The notes: generated by a model not told the origin, from the letters alone. Counted from the stretch's first letter, positions 1-8,147 are shown. The stretch is 64,000 nt of DNA from Pseudobutyrivibrio sp. 49 (GCF_900100545.1 NZ_FNDP01000013.1:1-64000), one strand, 5' to 3'. Made by a program: numbers and translations.

Positions 1-335
1 TATGGGTTCGGCTGACTTCTCACAGTTCGTTGTTACTAGGCTAATGAAATCTCTGTGAGACCTCCACGCTTAAGGTGCACGCTCTTTCTCTCCATATATC
101 CGCCACATTTACTCTGCTACTACAAATGTGATAGTTATTAGACTTCGTTGTTCCTTGCCAACTTATCTCTCGTAGCCTAGCCTTATATGTGATTTCTGTC
201 CGTCGGACCGGAGATTTGCTTACAGCTTCCTTCAGATTCCACCTCACAATGGACACCCTTGCTGTTCGGCTATACACTTCCCACTATCTGGGCATGTTCG
301 GGACTTTCACCCATTAGAGCGCGCCCATGGCGCGC
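1..335 (-). mobile_element. Group IIC intron, 5' part (domain I), cut by window edge
   Basis: Read on the minus strand from 335 leftwards, the sequence follows the start of bacterial group IIC introns such as the Oceanobacillus iheyensis intron: a 5' hairpin GCGCGCC-CAT-GGCGCGC type stem (319-335), then TCTAATGGGTGAAAGTCCC, GCAAGGGTGTCC, GGAATCTGAAGGAAGC, ATAAGGCTAGGCTA, GCAGAGTAAATG, GGAGGTCT and GAGAAGTCAGC in the family's order. These are domain I elements of a self-splicing ribozyme that moves by retrotransposition with a reverse transcriptase/maturase. That maturase gene, domains V-VI and the 3' end would lie to the left of the window. The 5' end is placed at about 335. It is inserted 8 bases after a terminator hairpin, the usual target of this class. 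No protein is coded here; short open frames in it are chance products. Intact activity cannot be judged. Confidence 0.9.
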
Positions 336-343
336 AAACAAGA

Positions 344-375
344 AAAGGGGGTTCCCATATTTGGGAACCCCCTTT
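344..375 (-). terminator. Rho-independent terminator of the 389-1516 gene
   Basis: A perfect stem GGGGGTTCCCA / TGGGAACCCCC with a 3-4 base loop and flanking AAA/TTT lies 14 bases after the stop codon of the minus-strand surface protein gene, followed on that strand by TTTTCTTGTTT. The group IIC intron begins directly after this T-rich tail, so the hairpin is both the terminator and the probable recognition element of the intron. Confidence 0.9.
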
Positions 376-388
376 AATAATCCTATAT

Positions 389-1516
389 TTATTCAGCAAT
401 TGTTAATTGTTGTGTATATGGTTCACCTTCTTCTGGAGTGAATGTTATAGTATAAGTTGCTCCAACAGCATCTGCGTGATACTGATCTGAACTATCCTTC
501 AAGTGAGTTGTTATACCACTTTCGAATGTAATAACATTAGTTGACTCATCATAAGCTGCACCATATCCATTTGTCATTTCAAGCATATTTCCGCTATACC
601 ATGTATTTGTCAAAGAAGTTGGAACTGCTCCATCTTCTCCCACCGTAATAGCCACTGTTGCACCACCTGTTGAAGGTACTGTAATCGCACCAGCTGATGA
701 AGTTGCTGGTATTTCACTATATGTACCAACACCGTCAGTAGAAAGATTTGTGTCTGTAGATGTTGGTTCAGCAAATGACCATGTAACATTAATCTTTGGA
801 GCTGTAGTGTCATCATCAATAGCTAAACCTTCTGTTACAGCACCTGAAACAGAGAATTTTAATGCTTTCCAAGTTGCCAAACCTGATGTCTTCTGCTTAT
901 ACTGATATTCTTTCTCATGGGAAGCATTTTCTCCAACAATAATCTCATAGTTTGATGGTGTACCTTCCAACTTTCTATCAATTGTTTGTGGTGTTCCTGA
1001 AAGAATCTGTGTAGCTTTATTTTCACCTTCACCAATTGTTGCTGCTAAATATAATGTTGGATCTTCCTCACTACCATCTAGCGCTGCATCTGCAAGAGCA
1101 ATATCTGTACTTCCGGCATTTGCTACAGTCTTAACTGTTAATGATACTTTAACATCAGCACTAGACTTATTTATAACCTGTAACTCTTTACTAGTATTAG
1201 CATATGTTTTTTCCCCTACAAGGAAATAAACACCCTTATCATTTTCAGCTTCAGGGAATACTGTTCCGTCATCATACTTTCCGCCTTTTGTTGTCTGAAT
1301 CAATCTTTCTGGATCAATTGTATATGCAAAAACATTTTCTACATTTGTTGGAAGCACAACATTCATATGTTTCTGCTCAACATGACCTTCAGATGTTCCG
1401 TTACCTTCAGATGATCCGTTTCCAGTTGCATCTCCATCAGCAGCCAATGCTGTCATAGACATTCCCAATACCATAGTTGTTGCCATAGCAACTGCCAAAA
1501 TTCTTTTTAACTTCAT
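389..1516 (-). CDS. Secreted surface protein of unknown function
   Basis: Predicted 375-residue exported protein. The start is set at the ATG at 1514-1516 because AAGGAGG lies just before it and the frame then opens with a classic signal peptide (MKLKRILAVAMATTMVLG, ending near ALAADG). A short Gly/Ser/Glu linker follows, then a beta-rich domain with phrases such as FAYTIDPERL, YFLVGEKTYAN and LQVINKSSADVKVSL, and a second C-terminal domain rich in Thr/Ser. No sortase signal or membrane segment is seen at the C end. I recognise this as a recurrent secreted family of Lachnospiraceae but know no tested function; a surface fibre or Ig-like adhesin subunit is a guess. The membrane-anchored gene just upstream (1604-2128) is probably its partner in one operon; the shared terminator is at 344-375. 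Confidence 0.8.
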   Translation of the reverse strand: MKLKRILAVAMATTMVLGMSMTALAADGDATGNGSSEGNGTSEGHVEQKHMNVVLPTNVENVFAYTIDPERLIQTTKGGKYDDGTVFPEAENDKGVYFLVGEKTYANTSKELQVINKSSADVKVSLTVKTVANAGSTDIALADAALDGSEEDPTLYLAATIGEGENKATQILSGTPQTIDRKLEGTPSNYEIIVGENASHEKEYQYKQKTSGLATWKALKFSVSGAVTEGLAIDDDTTAPKINVTWSFAEPTSTDTNLSTDGVGTYSEIPATSSAGAITVPSTGGATVAITVGEDGAVPTSLTNTWYSGNMLEMTNGYGAAYDESTNVITFESGITTHLKDSSDQYHADAVGATYTITFTPEEGEPYTQQLTIAE

Positions 1517-1603
1517 AAAGTTTCCTCCTTGAAAACATAACCTCCCCCCACCATCCATGGCGAGGTGCTTGTTAATACGTTCCCCAATATTAAGTTTTCA
1601 ATC

Positions 1604-2128
1604 TTATTGGTTCACTTTAACTGTGATACCTACACGCAGTGTACTAATTGTATTCTGTTCCTCATCAATAAGATGATAAATACATACACAATCATACGTA
1701 CCTGCCTCTAATGGAGTATCCAAGGCAATATTCTGAAGTTCTCCTCCTATTGGGATAACTGGAGACTTATATATTACCTGGTCTTCGTCCTCAGCCAAAA
1801 CTACATCAAAGTACACATCATTGGTGTTTCCTTCAACATTTGCAACATATGCATCATCCGAAACGTCGGAACCCGTAGCAAACGTCCATGTTGTGCTCAT
1901 TGATGCCTCATAATATCCTGGCTCAATGTAATCTTCGCTAGCCATTTCTTGAACAACGTCTTCTACATTGTCTTGAGTGACTACCACATTTCTCTTTTCA
2001 GGCTCTTCTTTGTGCCTTCCTACTAATAGGAAGATTATTACTCCCAACAAAGCGATTATAACTACTACGCCAACTGCTATCGCAATTTTCAAACCGTTAC
2101 TTCCCTTGCTGTTTGTATTATCTGACAC
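1604..2128 (-). CDS. Membrane-anchored protein of unknown function
   Basis: Predicted 174-residue protein. A GTG at 2126-2128 is preferred over a TTG further upstream because GGAGG sits eight bases before the GTG, while the TTG would overlap that site. Residues about 15-37 form one hydrophobic transmembrane helix (IAIAVGVVVIIALLGVIIFL) with a short cytoplasmic N end, so the rest, a beta-rich domain ending in STLRVGITVKV, faces outward. The part LEAGTYDCVCIYHLIDEEQ is the most distinctive stretch and recurs, to my knowledge, in Lachnospiraceae proteins next to secreted surface proteins like the one downstream. An assembly or anchoring role for that protein is an inference from position only. 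The gap to the next gene is 87 bases with no evident terminator. Confidence 0.75.
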   Translation of the reverse strand: MSDNTNSKGSNGLKIAIAVGVVVIIALLGVIIFLLVGRHKEEPEKRNVVVTQDNVEDVVQEMASEDYIEPGYYEASMSTTWTFATGSDVSDDAYVANVEGNTNDVYFDVVLAEDEDQVIYKSPVIPIGGELQNIALDTPLEAGTYDCVCIYHLIDEEQNTISTLRVGITVKVNQ

Positions 2129-2680
2129 GTCTAAGCCCTCCAAATTCTTCTGTGTTCATTCTCCATTCTTACCATATTTAGTTTTACTTCTTTACACACT
2201 TGTTCCGCGCGACTCACCCCCTTATAGTATCTATATCGGTGTGAGTGTGCTTATAATAAACCCTATCTGTTAAAAAAGTGTTAACTTTTTCATCATTTTA
2301 AATCTTTTGTAACAGTTCACAAAAACTACGTAGCTGTTTTTGGCATTTTGCGAGAAAACTTTGTTCTGTTTTTGTGGGAACGTTTCAAGGAGTTTTTTTG
2401 GCGCCCTATCAATATTTATTTTTCAATCTGCGATAAACCACTATCTTTCGAGGGTATTCCACCCTTTATGCTATTTTACATTATTCTGTCGGAAAATACT
2501 CCTGTTTTCACAGAATGTTGCGAATTTTCTTGAAATATATTTTGGTATAGGAAAAGGCGCTGCTGCCGCACCGCCTTGAAATATCATTTATATGACCAAA
2601 ATTTAAATTCATGTAAAACTGCAATAGGACCTGGACCTGTAATACAATTATCCATACCTTATACCATCATTTTGATTGTT
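2129..2680. other. Intergenic region, 552 bases, no gene seen
   Basis: AT-rich spacer between the hipA stop and the 1604-2128 gene. It holds the hipBA terminator (2554-2577) and a short inverted repeat AAAAAGT-GTTA-ACTTTTT (2273-2290) upstream of the membrane protein gene. Two short overlapping open frames at 2340-2579 have no ribosome binding site or recognisable protein and are judged non-coding. I found no promoter I would trust for the downstream gene. Confidence 0.6.
2554..2577 (-). terminator. Probable terminator of hipBA
   Basis: On the minus strand AAGGCG...CGCCTT closes a stem with a GC-rich 12-base loop and runs straight into TTTTCC, 100 bases after the hipA stop codon. The stem is short (6 bp plus partial inner pairing), so this is a moderate call. 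Confidence 0.5.
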
Positions 2681-3952
2681 TTACAATCTTCTCCTTACTC
2701 CCTCATTTATCGCTTTCCCAATCCCTTTAGCATTCATGAATCCAGCATTACACAATTCTTCCCCAGCTGCTTGTATAGATTTTTCTATCTCATTTGCCAT
2801 CTCATCAAAGATTCTTAGCACGAGATTTTTTGATATTCCTATCTCCGATGCTGCTTTGCCAAAACTATTTCTATTTATTTTTTCAATATCCAACTCTCCT
2901 CCAATAAAAAATGACATCTCTGGGGTAGTTTTGTACACTCTTGTAGCAACTATGTCATATGCTGGTGCCAATCGTTTTGATTTTAAATCTTTTCCATAAA
3001 GCAACGAAAAATTTTTTACATGGCAATCCGTATTTCCTATTAAATAATTAAAAATGATCATTCTCAGTAGTGCTTCTTGATCCTCCAGTGGACTAGATGA
3101 ATTATTTCTAATCAAATCAAACATTCTCGCCATGTAACCTGATGGATTTTTCTCGTATTTTTCTGCAGCAAATATTCCCAATGCTTGCGCAAAGTCCTCT
3201 TGATGCAGCCTGTATGGTCGCTGTAATCCATCTATAAAATCAGTTTCAGAAAGAACTCTATCGTATCTTGCTGTAGCATATAATAGTTCTTCATCTGCAT
3301 TAATATCTGGGCAAATAATAAAACTATCAGACACAGTTATCCCCATTCTTTTTGCTGCTTTCATACATAATTGCTCGTTTATTACTATCTGCTTCAAGCG
3401 AACATGACTCTGTTTAACAATATGTGTACTTGGAGCATCACCCTTTGGTAAATACCAAGCATTCTCAGCCTCGTTATAATAAAGCCCCACCTTTCCTGTT
3501 GCTCCTGTTAGCGAAAGATGTGTTTCTATAAGTATTTCTGTTGATTTAGTTGCTCCCTCTGCTGCAAGTGCCTTTACTTTTTCTTCTGATAATCTGACAT
3601 AAGCGGCTTGTTCATCTCCGTCACCTTCTATTATTTTGATAGCACCTAAACATTCTTTTCCAAGTACTGCCAAAATGGAAATATAATCATTTTCATCCGT
3701 TTTCATCCATTCAGCTACTGCTTTTCGAGAAAATCCTTCAGGCAAAAGACTTTCAAAAAAATTCTTAGTCTGAGATGCAGAAAAATATTCTTCTTGTAAC
3801 TGAAGAGATATTGATATAGGCATAGCATTACTACTAGTTAAATATTCCTTACAATATTTAAATCTAGCGTCCAAATAGCCTTCACCAACTATCTGTCCCA
3901 CAAATATCTGTCGCCCATTTATTTCTATAAATACATTTAGCTCTCGCATCAT
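2681..3952 (-). CDS. hipA: HipA-family serine/threonine kinase toxin
   Basis: 423 residues, about the length of Escherichia coli HipA (440), a kinase that halts translation by phosphorylating glutamyl-tRNA synthetase and so promotes persistence. The N-terminal couple-HipA domain covers roughly residues 1-110; the kinase core follows. Visible active-site motifs: a Gly-rich loop SLTGATGKVGLYY near 147-159, RYDR at 229-232, the catalytic loop GNTDCHVKNFSLLY at 306-319 with Asp309 and Asn314 (the same numbers as in E. coli), and the metal-binding APAYDIV with Asp333. All needed residues are present, so it is probably active. The gene starts at the base after the hipB stop, typical of a coupled toxin-antitoxin pair. 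The target protein here is unknown. Confidence 0.93.
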   Translation of the reverse strand: MMRELNVFIEINGRQIFVGQIVGEGYLDARFKYCKEYLTSSNAMPISISLQLQEEYFSASQTKNFFESLLPEGFSRKAVAEWMKTDENDYISILAVLGKECLGAIKIIEGDGDEQAAYVRLSEEKVKALAAEGATKSTEILIETHLSLTGATGKVGLYYNEAENAWYLPKGDAPSTHIVKQSHVRLKQIVINEQLCMKAAKRMGITVSDSFIICPDINADEELLYATARYDRVLSETDFIDGLQRPYRLHQEDFAQALGIFAAEKYEKNPSGYMARMFDLIRNNSSSPLEDQEALLRMIIFNYLIGNTDCHVKNFSLLYGKDLKSKRLAPAYDIVATRVYKTTPEMSFFIGGELDIEKINRNSFGKAASEIGISKNLVLRIFDEMANEIEKSIQAAGEELCNAGFMNAKGIGKAINEGVRRRL

Positions 3953-4165
3953 TTAACCTCTCTCATTTATTTCCATATCAAGGCCTAGCAAGTTTGCAAT
4001 TTTTAAAGCCTTATCCAGTTCAATAGTCTTTTTTCCATTTTCTAAATCTGACAAAAAACTCACACTTACCCCTGTAAATTCAGAAATGTATTTCTGCGTA
4101 TAACCTAGTTTTTTTCTTCTTTCTCTTATAGCCATTCCAAATGATTTTGAATCTGTAATTTTCAT
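3953..4165 (-). CDS. hipB: HipB-type antitoxin, HTH_3 repressor
   Basis: 70 residues, almost entirely one Cro/cI-type helix-turn-helix: IRERRKKLGYTQ, then the turn and recognition helix GVSVSFLSDLENGKKT. Such proteins bind HipA and repress the operon. The ATG at 4163-4165 is chosen because AGAGG stands five bases before it; a GTG two codons upstream would sit on that site. Three near-identical palindromes in front of the gene are the likely operators. It follows a dehydrogenase gene in the same direction but has its own promoter overlapping that gene's stop codon. Confidence 0.92.
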   Translation of the reverse strand: MKITDSKSFGMAIRERRKKLGYTQKYISEFTGVSVSFLSDLENGKKTIELDKALKIANLLGLDMEINERG

Positions 4166-4174
4166 ATTCACCTC

Positions 4175-4190
4175 TTCGCCGTGCGGCGAA
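4175..4190. promoter_or_regulatory. HipB operator palindrome O1
   Basis: TTCGCCGTGCGGCGAA, an imperfect-centre palindrome that abuts the ribosome binding site of hipB. It differs from the other two sites in symmetric pairs (A to C / T to G), keeping dyad symmetry. Confidence 0.75.
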
Positions 4191-4212
4191 ATTCTTGATT
4201 TTGTATATAAAT

Positions 4213-4228
4213 TTAGCCGTACGGCTAA
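4213..4228. promoter_or_regulatory. HipB operator palindrome O2
   Basis: Perfect 16-bp palindrome TTAGCCGTACGGCTAA in the hipBA leader, centred 38 bases from O1 and 39 from O3, so the three sites are regularly phased. Confidence 0.8.
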
Positions 4229-4242
4229 TTCCTCTCCTTCTC

Positions 4243-4272
4243 ATTATATAATGAGCCGTACGGCTAAGTCAA
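4243..4272 (-). promoter_or_regulatory. hipBA promoter
   Basis: On the minus strand TTGACT (4267-4272), an 18-base spacer and TATAAT (4243-4248). The -35 overlaps the TGA stop codon of the upstream dehydrogenase gene. Transcription would begin near 4236, leaving a leader of about 70 bases that carries O2 and O1. Confidence 0.8.
4252..4267. promoter_or_regulatory. HipB operator palindrome O3, inside the promoter
   Basis: TGAGCCGTACGGCTAA, one mismatch to perfect symmetry at the outer edge. It fills the spacer between the -35 and -10 of the hipBA promoter, where a bound repressor would exclude RNA polymerase. Confidence 0.8.
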
Positions 4273-5315
4273 ATAATTCCTAATATCTTTACGTATTCTT
4301 CCCTTTTATCGCGCATTATTTCAAAGCCTTCTAAAATCTCATCCATCCCAAATCGATGGGTAATCAATTTTTCTGGATGAACAGCACCCTGCTGCAATCT
4401 TAGAATAACATAATTCCAATCATCCGATATATCATGCGTAAAAGACGAATTCCATGTACCCGTCAGCGTAAGCTGATTCCTTAAAATCTTCCAATAAACA
4501 TCTCTATCCAATCCCATATCCGAATAAGGATTTCCCACTGTACAAATCTTTCCTAGTGGTGCCGCGGCCTCGATACCCACAGCTAATGATTCATTCTTTC
4601 CTATACATTCAAAGAAAACATCTGCGCCCAAATAATTCGTATTTGCGATAATCCATTCAGCCGCATTATCTTTACTGCCATCAAAGTAATGCTCCTCTGG
4701 TACACCTAGTTCCATCACCAGCTTCTTTTGGAAATCCTTATTCCCTATGGCGAAAATATTATTCACACCCATATCCAAAAGGAACATGATAACAAGCAGC
4801 CCGATGGTTCCAAGTCCCATCACTACCACAGCATCTTCGCTGGATGGATTCACTCTTCTGATTGCATGCACCGCCACAGCCATAGGTTCAAACATAGCTG
4901 CCTGCTCCATAGTCACTGTCTCTGGTAGCTCAATCAAATTCCATTCTGGAACAGTAACATACTCAGCAAATCCACCATTTCGACGGGAGCCATTATAGGA
5001 ATATCTCTTGCACATTTCGTATTTACGAATTTTGCAGCACTCGCATTCTCCACATGGAATCAGCGGAAATACACCCACTCGCTTTCCAATCCACTTCTCG
5101 TCAACGCCTTCACCACAGGACTCCACTACTCCCGCAAACTCATGACCGATTACCAGTGGCATATTGTGGGCACCATCTTTGTACACCCTTGGGATATCAG
5201 ACCCACAGATTCCGCAAGCCTTCACACTAACTAAAACCTCCCCCGGCTCCGGAGAAGGTTTATCAATATTTTCTATTTCTAATTTTCCAATATCTTTCAA
5301 GACTAAAGCTTTCAT
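4269..5315 (-). CDS. Zinc-dependent polyol(-phosphate) dehydrogenase, MDR family
   Basis: 348 residues from the ATG at 5313-5315, which has AGAGG eight bases upstream. Medium-chain dehydrogenase: catalytic zinc ligands in ACGICGSD and GHEFAG, the four structural-zinc cysteines in CGECECCKIRKYEMC, and a Rossmann GLGTIGLL motif for NAD(P). The family includes sorbitol and galactitol-1-phosphate dehydrogenases and the ribulose-5-phosphate reductase TarJ. The next genes upstream encode an IspD/TarI-type cytidylyltransferase and a pentulose-phosphate epimerase, so reduction of ribulose-5-phosphate or a similar ketose phosphate to a polyol phosphate, before activation to a CDP-polyol, is the likely job. 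That substrate is inferred from context; the sequence alone fixes only the fold and the zinc chemistry. Last gene of the operon. Confidence 0.85.
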   Translation of the reverse strand: MKALVLKDIGKLEIENIDKPSPEPGEVLVSVKACGICGSDIPRVYKDGAHNMPLVIGHEFAGVVESCGEGVDEKWIGKRVGVFPLIPCGECECCKIRKYEMCKRYSYNGSRRNGGFAEYVTVPEWNLIELPETVTMEQAAMFEPMAVAVHAIRRVNPSSEDAVVVMGLGTIGLLVIMFLLDMGVNNIFAIGNKDFQKKLVMELGVPEEHYFDGSKDNAAEWIIANTNYLGADVFFECIGKNESLAVGIEAAAPLGKICTVGNPYSDMGLDRDVYWKILRNQLTLTGTWNSSFTHDISDDWNYVILRLQQGAVHPEKLITHRFGMDEILEGFEIMRDKREEYVKILGII

Positions 5316-5341
5316 CCCAATATCCTCTACCAACCCTTGGT

Positions 5342-6046
5342 TTACTGCTCATCCTGCTTCACTATTTCCACAAATCTTTCCAAGTCTGCCTGTGTTGTTA
5401 TCTTGAAATTCCTCTCATCTCCATCTATCATATGGATTTTCATTCCCGCCAAAACGGCTGGTTCAGTAGAGCCATTTATTGCTCTGATTCTGCCTGAATC
5501 CTCCAATACCTTATTAGCCTTACAATATTCCCCATAAACAAACATCTCAGGTGCCTGTCCAGCAAAAACCTCAGATCTCTCCAATAATGATGAAATACTC
5601 TGCCCATCCTTTGAAAGATATACCGTATCCTTCATCGGGAGCACAGGTATCACCCCATCATAACCTTTTATTCCATCAACAGTTTCCCTTATTAAATCCA
5701 GCGACAACAACGGTCTTGCAGCATCATGAATAAAAACATAATCATCATCCTCCGCCACATCGCAGATATCCTTCAGCGCATTTAAAATGGAACCCTGTCT
5801 TGTTTCACCTGGCTCTGAAAAGCCGAGAATCTTTGCATCCAAACCAAAGGCATCCAGCCAGTCCATAATTCTATCCTGCCATTCAGCCTCAGCAACAATC
5901 TGTATCTGATCAATTTTTTCACTCTCGTCCAGCGTTTCTATGCAATAGAGTATTACCGGCATCCCATTCACTTCTATATACTGCTTTGGAACAACCGCCC
6001 CCACTCTACTGCCCGTTCCACCGGAAAGAACTATCGCAATCGTCAT
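5342..6046 (-). CDS. IspD/TarI-family cytidylyltransferase
   Basis: 234 residues. The N-terminal nucleotide-binding signature LSGGTGSRVG followed by PKQYIEVNG, and FIHDAARPLL at about residues 103-112, identify the IspD/TarI family, which joins CMP from CTP to a sugar-alcohol phosphate. IspD makes CDP-methylerythritol for isoprenoids; TarI makes CDP-ribitol for teichoic acid. Placement between a polyol dehydrogenase and a pentulose epimerase, in front of a CDP-glycerol-type transferase, favours the TarI-like role. Its ATG overlaps the stop of the epimerase gene by four bases (ATGA), so the two are translationally coupled. Whether the cell has another IspD elsewhere is not visible. Confidence 0.85.
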   Translation of the reverse strand: MTIAIVLSGGTGSRVGAVVPKQYIEVNGMPVILYCIETLDESEKIDQIQIVAEAEWQDRIMDWLDAFGLDAKILGFSEPGETRQGSILNALKDICDVAEDDDYVFIHDAARPLLSLDLIRETVDGIKGYDGVIPVLPMKDTVYLSKDGQSISSLLERSEVFAGQAPEMFVYGEYCKANKVLEDSGRIRAINGSTEPAVLAGMKIHMIDGDERNFKITTQADLERFVEIVKQDEQ

Positions 6047-6705
6047 ATTCTCAACTTCCTTATATCTGCCAAGATATCCTTATAGGTTCTTCCTCTTCCG
6101 AAAAGCAAGGTTGTTCCAAGGATAAAGCCGTCTACACCCTTCGGCGCAAATTCCAAAATCTTACCTCCCGAGCACGCTCCGTCCCAGTAAATCTTGAAGC
6201 CATATCGCTCTTTTAATTTCAGTAACTTATCAATTTTTTCACCTACATATGGAAGATACATCTGTCCAGCGTTACCAGGGTTTACCGACATTACCAGAAC
6301 TTTATCTACAATCTTCAGCATCTCCTTAACTGTCTCGATACTTGTGCCTGGATTTATGGCGATTCCTGGCACCATCCCTGCATCTATAACCTTCTGCAAA
6401 GTTGTGGAAGGATGATACTCAGCCTCAGGATGAATGTAAATCGTATCGCCTTTACGAAGATTTCTGATGAACAAATCAATGGTGTTATTTGGGTGCTCAA
6501 CCATGAGATGCACATCCATCGGCTTAAATGTCACGCTTGCAATATAGCTCAAATCGTTCAGCGACATTGCAAAGTTAGGCACAAATCGACCATCCATAAT
6601 ATCGATATGAAAGGAATCAATTCCCGCCTCCTCCAGTTCATTTATCTCCCGTGCCAAGTGACCATAGTTAGCGCACATCATAGACGCATTTAATTCAAAC
6701 TCCAT
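6043..6705 (-). CDS. Ribulose-phosphate 3-epimerase family protein, divergent
   Basis: 220 residues from the ATG at 6703-6705, preceded by GGGAG. TIM-barrel epimerase signatures are present: ASMMCANYGHL at the start, HIDIMDGRFVPN with the metal ligands, DVHLMVEHP, and MSVNPGNAGQ. Household Rpe enzymes have a VDGG-type fourth metal/catalytic motif; here that place reads YWDGACSGG, so this is a specialised paralogue. It would interconvert xylulose- and ribulose-5-phosphate, or a related ketose pair, to feed the dehydrogenase and cytidylyltransferase downstream. The catalytic Asp of that motif is retained, so activity is expected, but the exact sugar is open. Confidence 0.85.
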   Translation of the reverse strand: MEFELNASMMCANYGHLAREINELEEAGIDSFHIDIMDGRFVPNFAMSLNDLSYIASVTFKPMDVHLMVEHPNNTIDLFIRNLRKGDTIYIHPEAEYHPSTTLQKVIDAGMVPGIAINPGTSIETVKEMLKIVDKVLVMSVNPGNAGQMYLPYVGEKIDKLLKLKERYGFKIYWDGACSGGKILEFAPKGVDGFILGTTLLFGRGRTYKDILADIRKLRI

Positions 6706-6728
6706 AGCTCCCCTCTCCCACAATCACA

Positions 6729-8090
6729 TTATTCGCAACACAAAACCTCTGTATTTTGTATCATTATCGGTTTTTCCAATTTTTCATAAAGCTGTACTAT
6801 GCTACTGCCATCCCCATAATAGGCATCACTAATAATTATCGCCCTGTTCATATCGGAGGTGTCATCATAAATCCCCCATCCTTCAGCCTTATATTGCTTT
6901 ACTATCTCCCTGTACTCCTCCAAAATATCTGGCACCATACTTTCCAAGGTAGCCTCAATAAGCGGATGCGGTCTCCACAACAACGCCACATCATCCTTAT
7001 TTTCCTTGAAAACCTCAAATACATCCTTTATCTTCTTAATCATCTTTTCTTCCTGATTAAGGATGGCTACAACGCCTGTATTGTAAAAGACGATTTTCTT
7101 CTTTGTGCCATCAGGCTTATATATAATCTTTTTCCATTCCTCCGGTATCTCCTGCGGCTGTTCCTTTAGCTTTAGGATTCGATCAAACTTTGGAGATCCT
7201 GTTCCCTTGATTTTGCTCTCCCAAGTTGCTCTACTCTCCTCACCAAACCTTTTTACAAGACACTGAACATATGCCTGCTTCATCTTTTCCGACTGCAGGA
7301 TAACCTCATCTGAATAAACCACTCCTGGAGTCAAAGCAAAATTGTATATATGCTCCATCTCCACTTCGTTATCCAAATCTGGCTCCTCCAATACAAAATA
7401 AGGAATATAAATTAGCTTATCTGTAAATTTTTTTAGATTCTGTGTATAGAAAAATGGATGCACACTTGTGACGTAGTTACACTCATCATACGGATTATGA
7501 ATGTATATTTCATCGGGATGAACCCCCGCAAAATCAAACTCCTGAAAGTCTGTTACCGGCACATAATCGGGATACTGATTGCCCTCATAGAACATCTTAT
7601 TCAATCCACCTTCAGCATCTCTCTCGAAGTAAGGAATCGGTATCACAAAATCATCGATATTTTCATCATCCCTTGCTTTCATCCACACCGACTCCAATGA
7701 ATCCCACATAGATGCTTTGTAGGGCAGAAATATTACCACTTTTCTTATAAGGATATCTGTGTGTGCACTTTTATCAATTTCGTTTATACAATGCTCTATT
7801 CTTCCTTTCGCCGAAGACGCAGAAAGTCCTCTGTCAGATTGAATTTCTTCATGTATCTGAAAGAGAACTTCGCAAAATTCTTCCAGATGAGATACTGTTT
7901 TATGTCCCTCACCTTCAGTTTCCTCTATATAATTTCCTAAATCTATGGCCTTTTGTTGTGCCAATTCCAGGTACTCACAGGCCTTAGAAATCCCAGACTC
8001 CTTCTTACTCAGCTCCTGATAAACACCTTCACAGAGCTTCCGAAACAGCTCGATGTAATTCTCTACCTGCTTGAACCCTTGCTTCCTCAT
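6729..8090 (-). CDS. CDP-glycerol/polyol phosphotransferase-like protein
   Basis: 453 residues, GGGGAG ahead of the ATG. The N-terminal 110 residues are helical and unrecognised. From about residue 120 it matches the CDP-glycerol glycerophosphotransferase-like family of Lachnospiraceae: VVIFLPYKASMWDSLES, YPDYVPVTDF, IYIHNPYDECNYVTSVHP, then a C-terminal Rossmann-like half with LLWRPHPL and the nucleotide-binding end SDAYYGDGSSIVQLYE. These enzymes move a polyol phosphate from a CDP carrier to a glycan or lipid. Being first in an operon with a CDP-polyol pathway, it is the likely user of the product. No membrane segment is seen. Acceptor unknown. Confidence 0.8.
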   Translation of the reverse strand: MRKQGFKQVENYIELFRKLCEGVYQELSKKESGISKACEYLELAQQKAIDLGNYIEETEGEGHKTVSHLEEFCEVLFQIHEEIQSDRGLSASSAKGRIEHCINEIDKSAHTDILIRKVVIFLPYKASMWDSLESVWMKARDDENIDDFVIPIPYFERDAEGGLNKMFYEGNQYPDYVPVTDFQEFDFAGVHPDEIYIHNPYDECNYVTSVHPFFYTQNLKKFTDKLIYIPYFVLEEPDLDNEVEMEHIYNFALTPGVVYSDEVILQSEKMKQAYVQCLVKRFGEESRATWESKIKGTGSPKFDRILKLKEQPQEIPEEWKKIIYKPDGTKKKIVFYNTGVVAILNQEEKMIKKIKDVFEVFKENKDDVALLWRPHPLIEATLESMVPDILEEYREIVKQYKAEGWGIYDDTSDMNRAIIISDAYYGDGSSIVQLYEKLEKPIMIQNTEVLCCE

Positions 8091-8147
8091 CCCAACTCCC
8101 CATGTATAGACAATAAAGCGAAAATACCCAAATGTTATTATATGAAT

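Noticed and set aside
41-277. A 78-residue open frame (minus strand) at the left edge
   Set aside because: It lies inside group II intron domain I; the conserved bases are ribozyme elements, and such frames are often annotated in error.
2340-2579. Two short plus-strand frames between hipA and the membrane protein gene
   Set aside because: No ribosome site, no recognisable protein, AT-rich, and overlapping the terminator hairpin.
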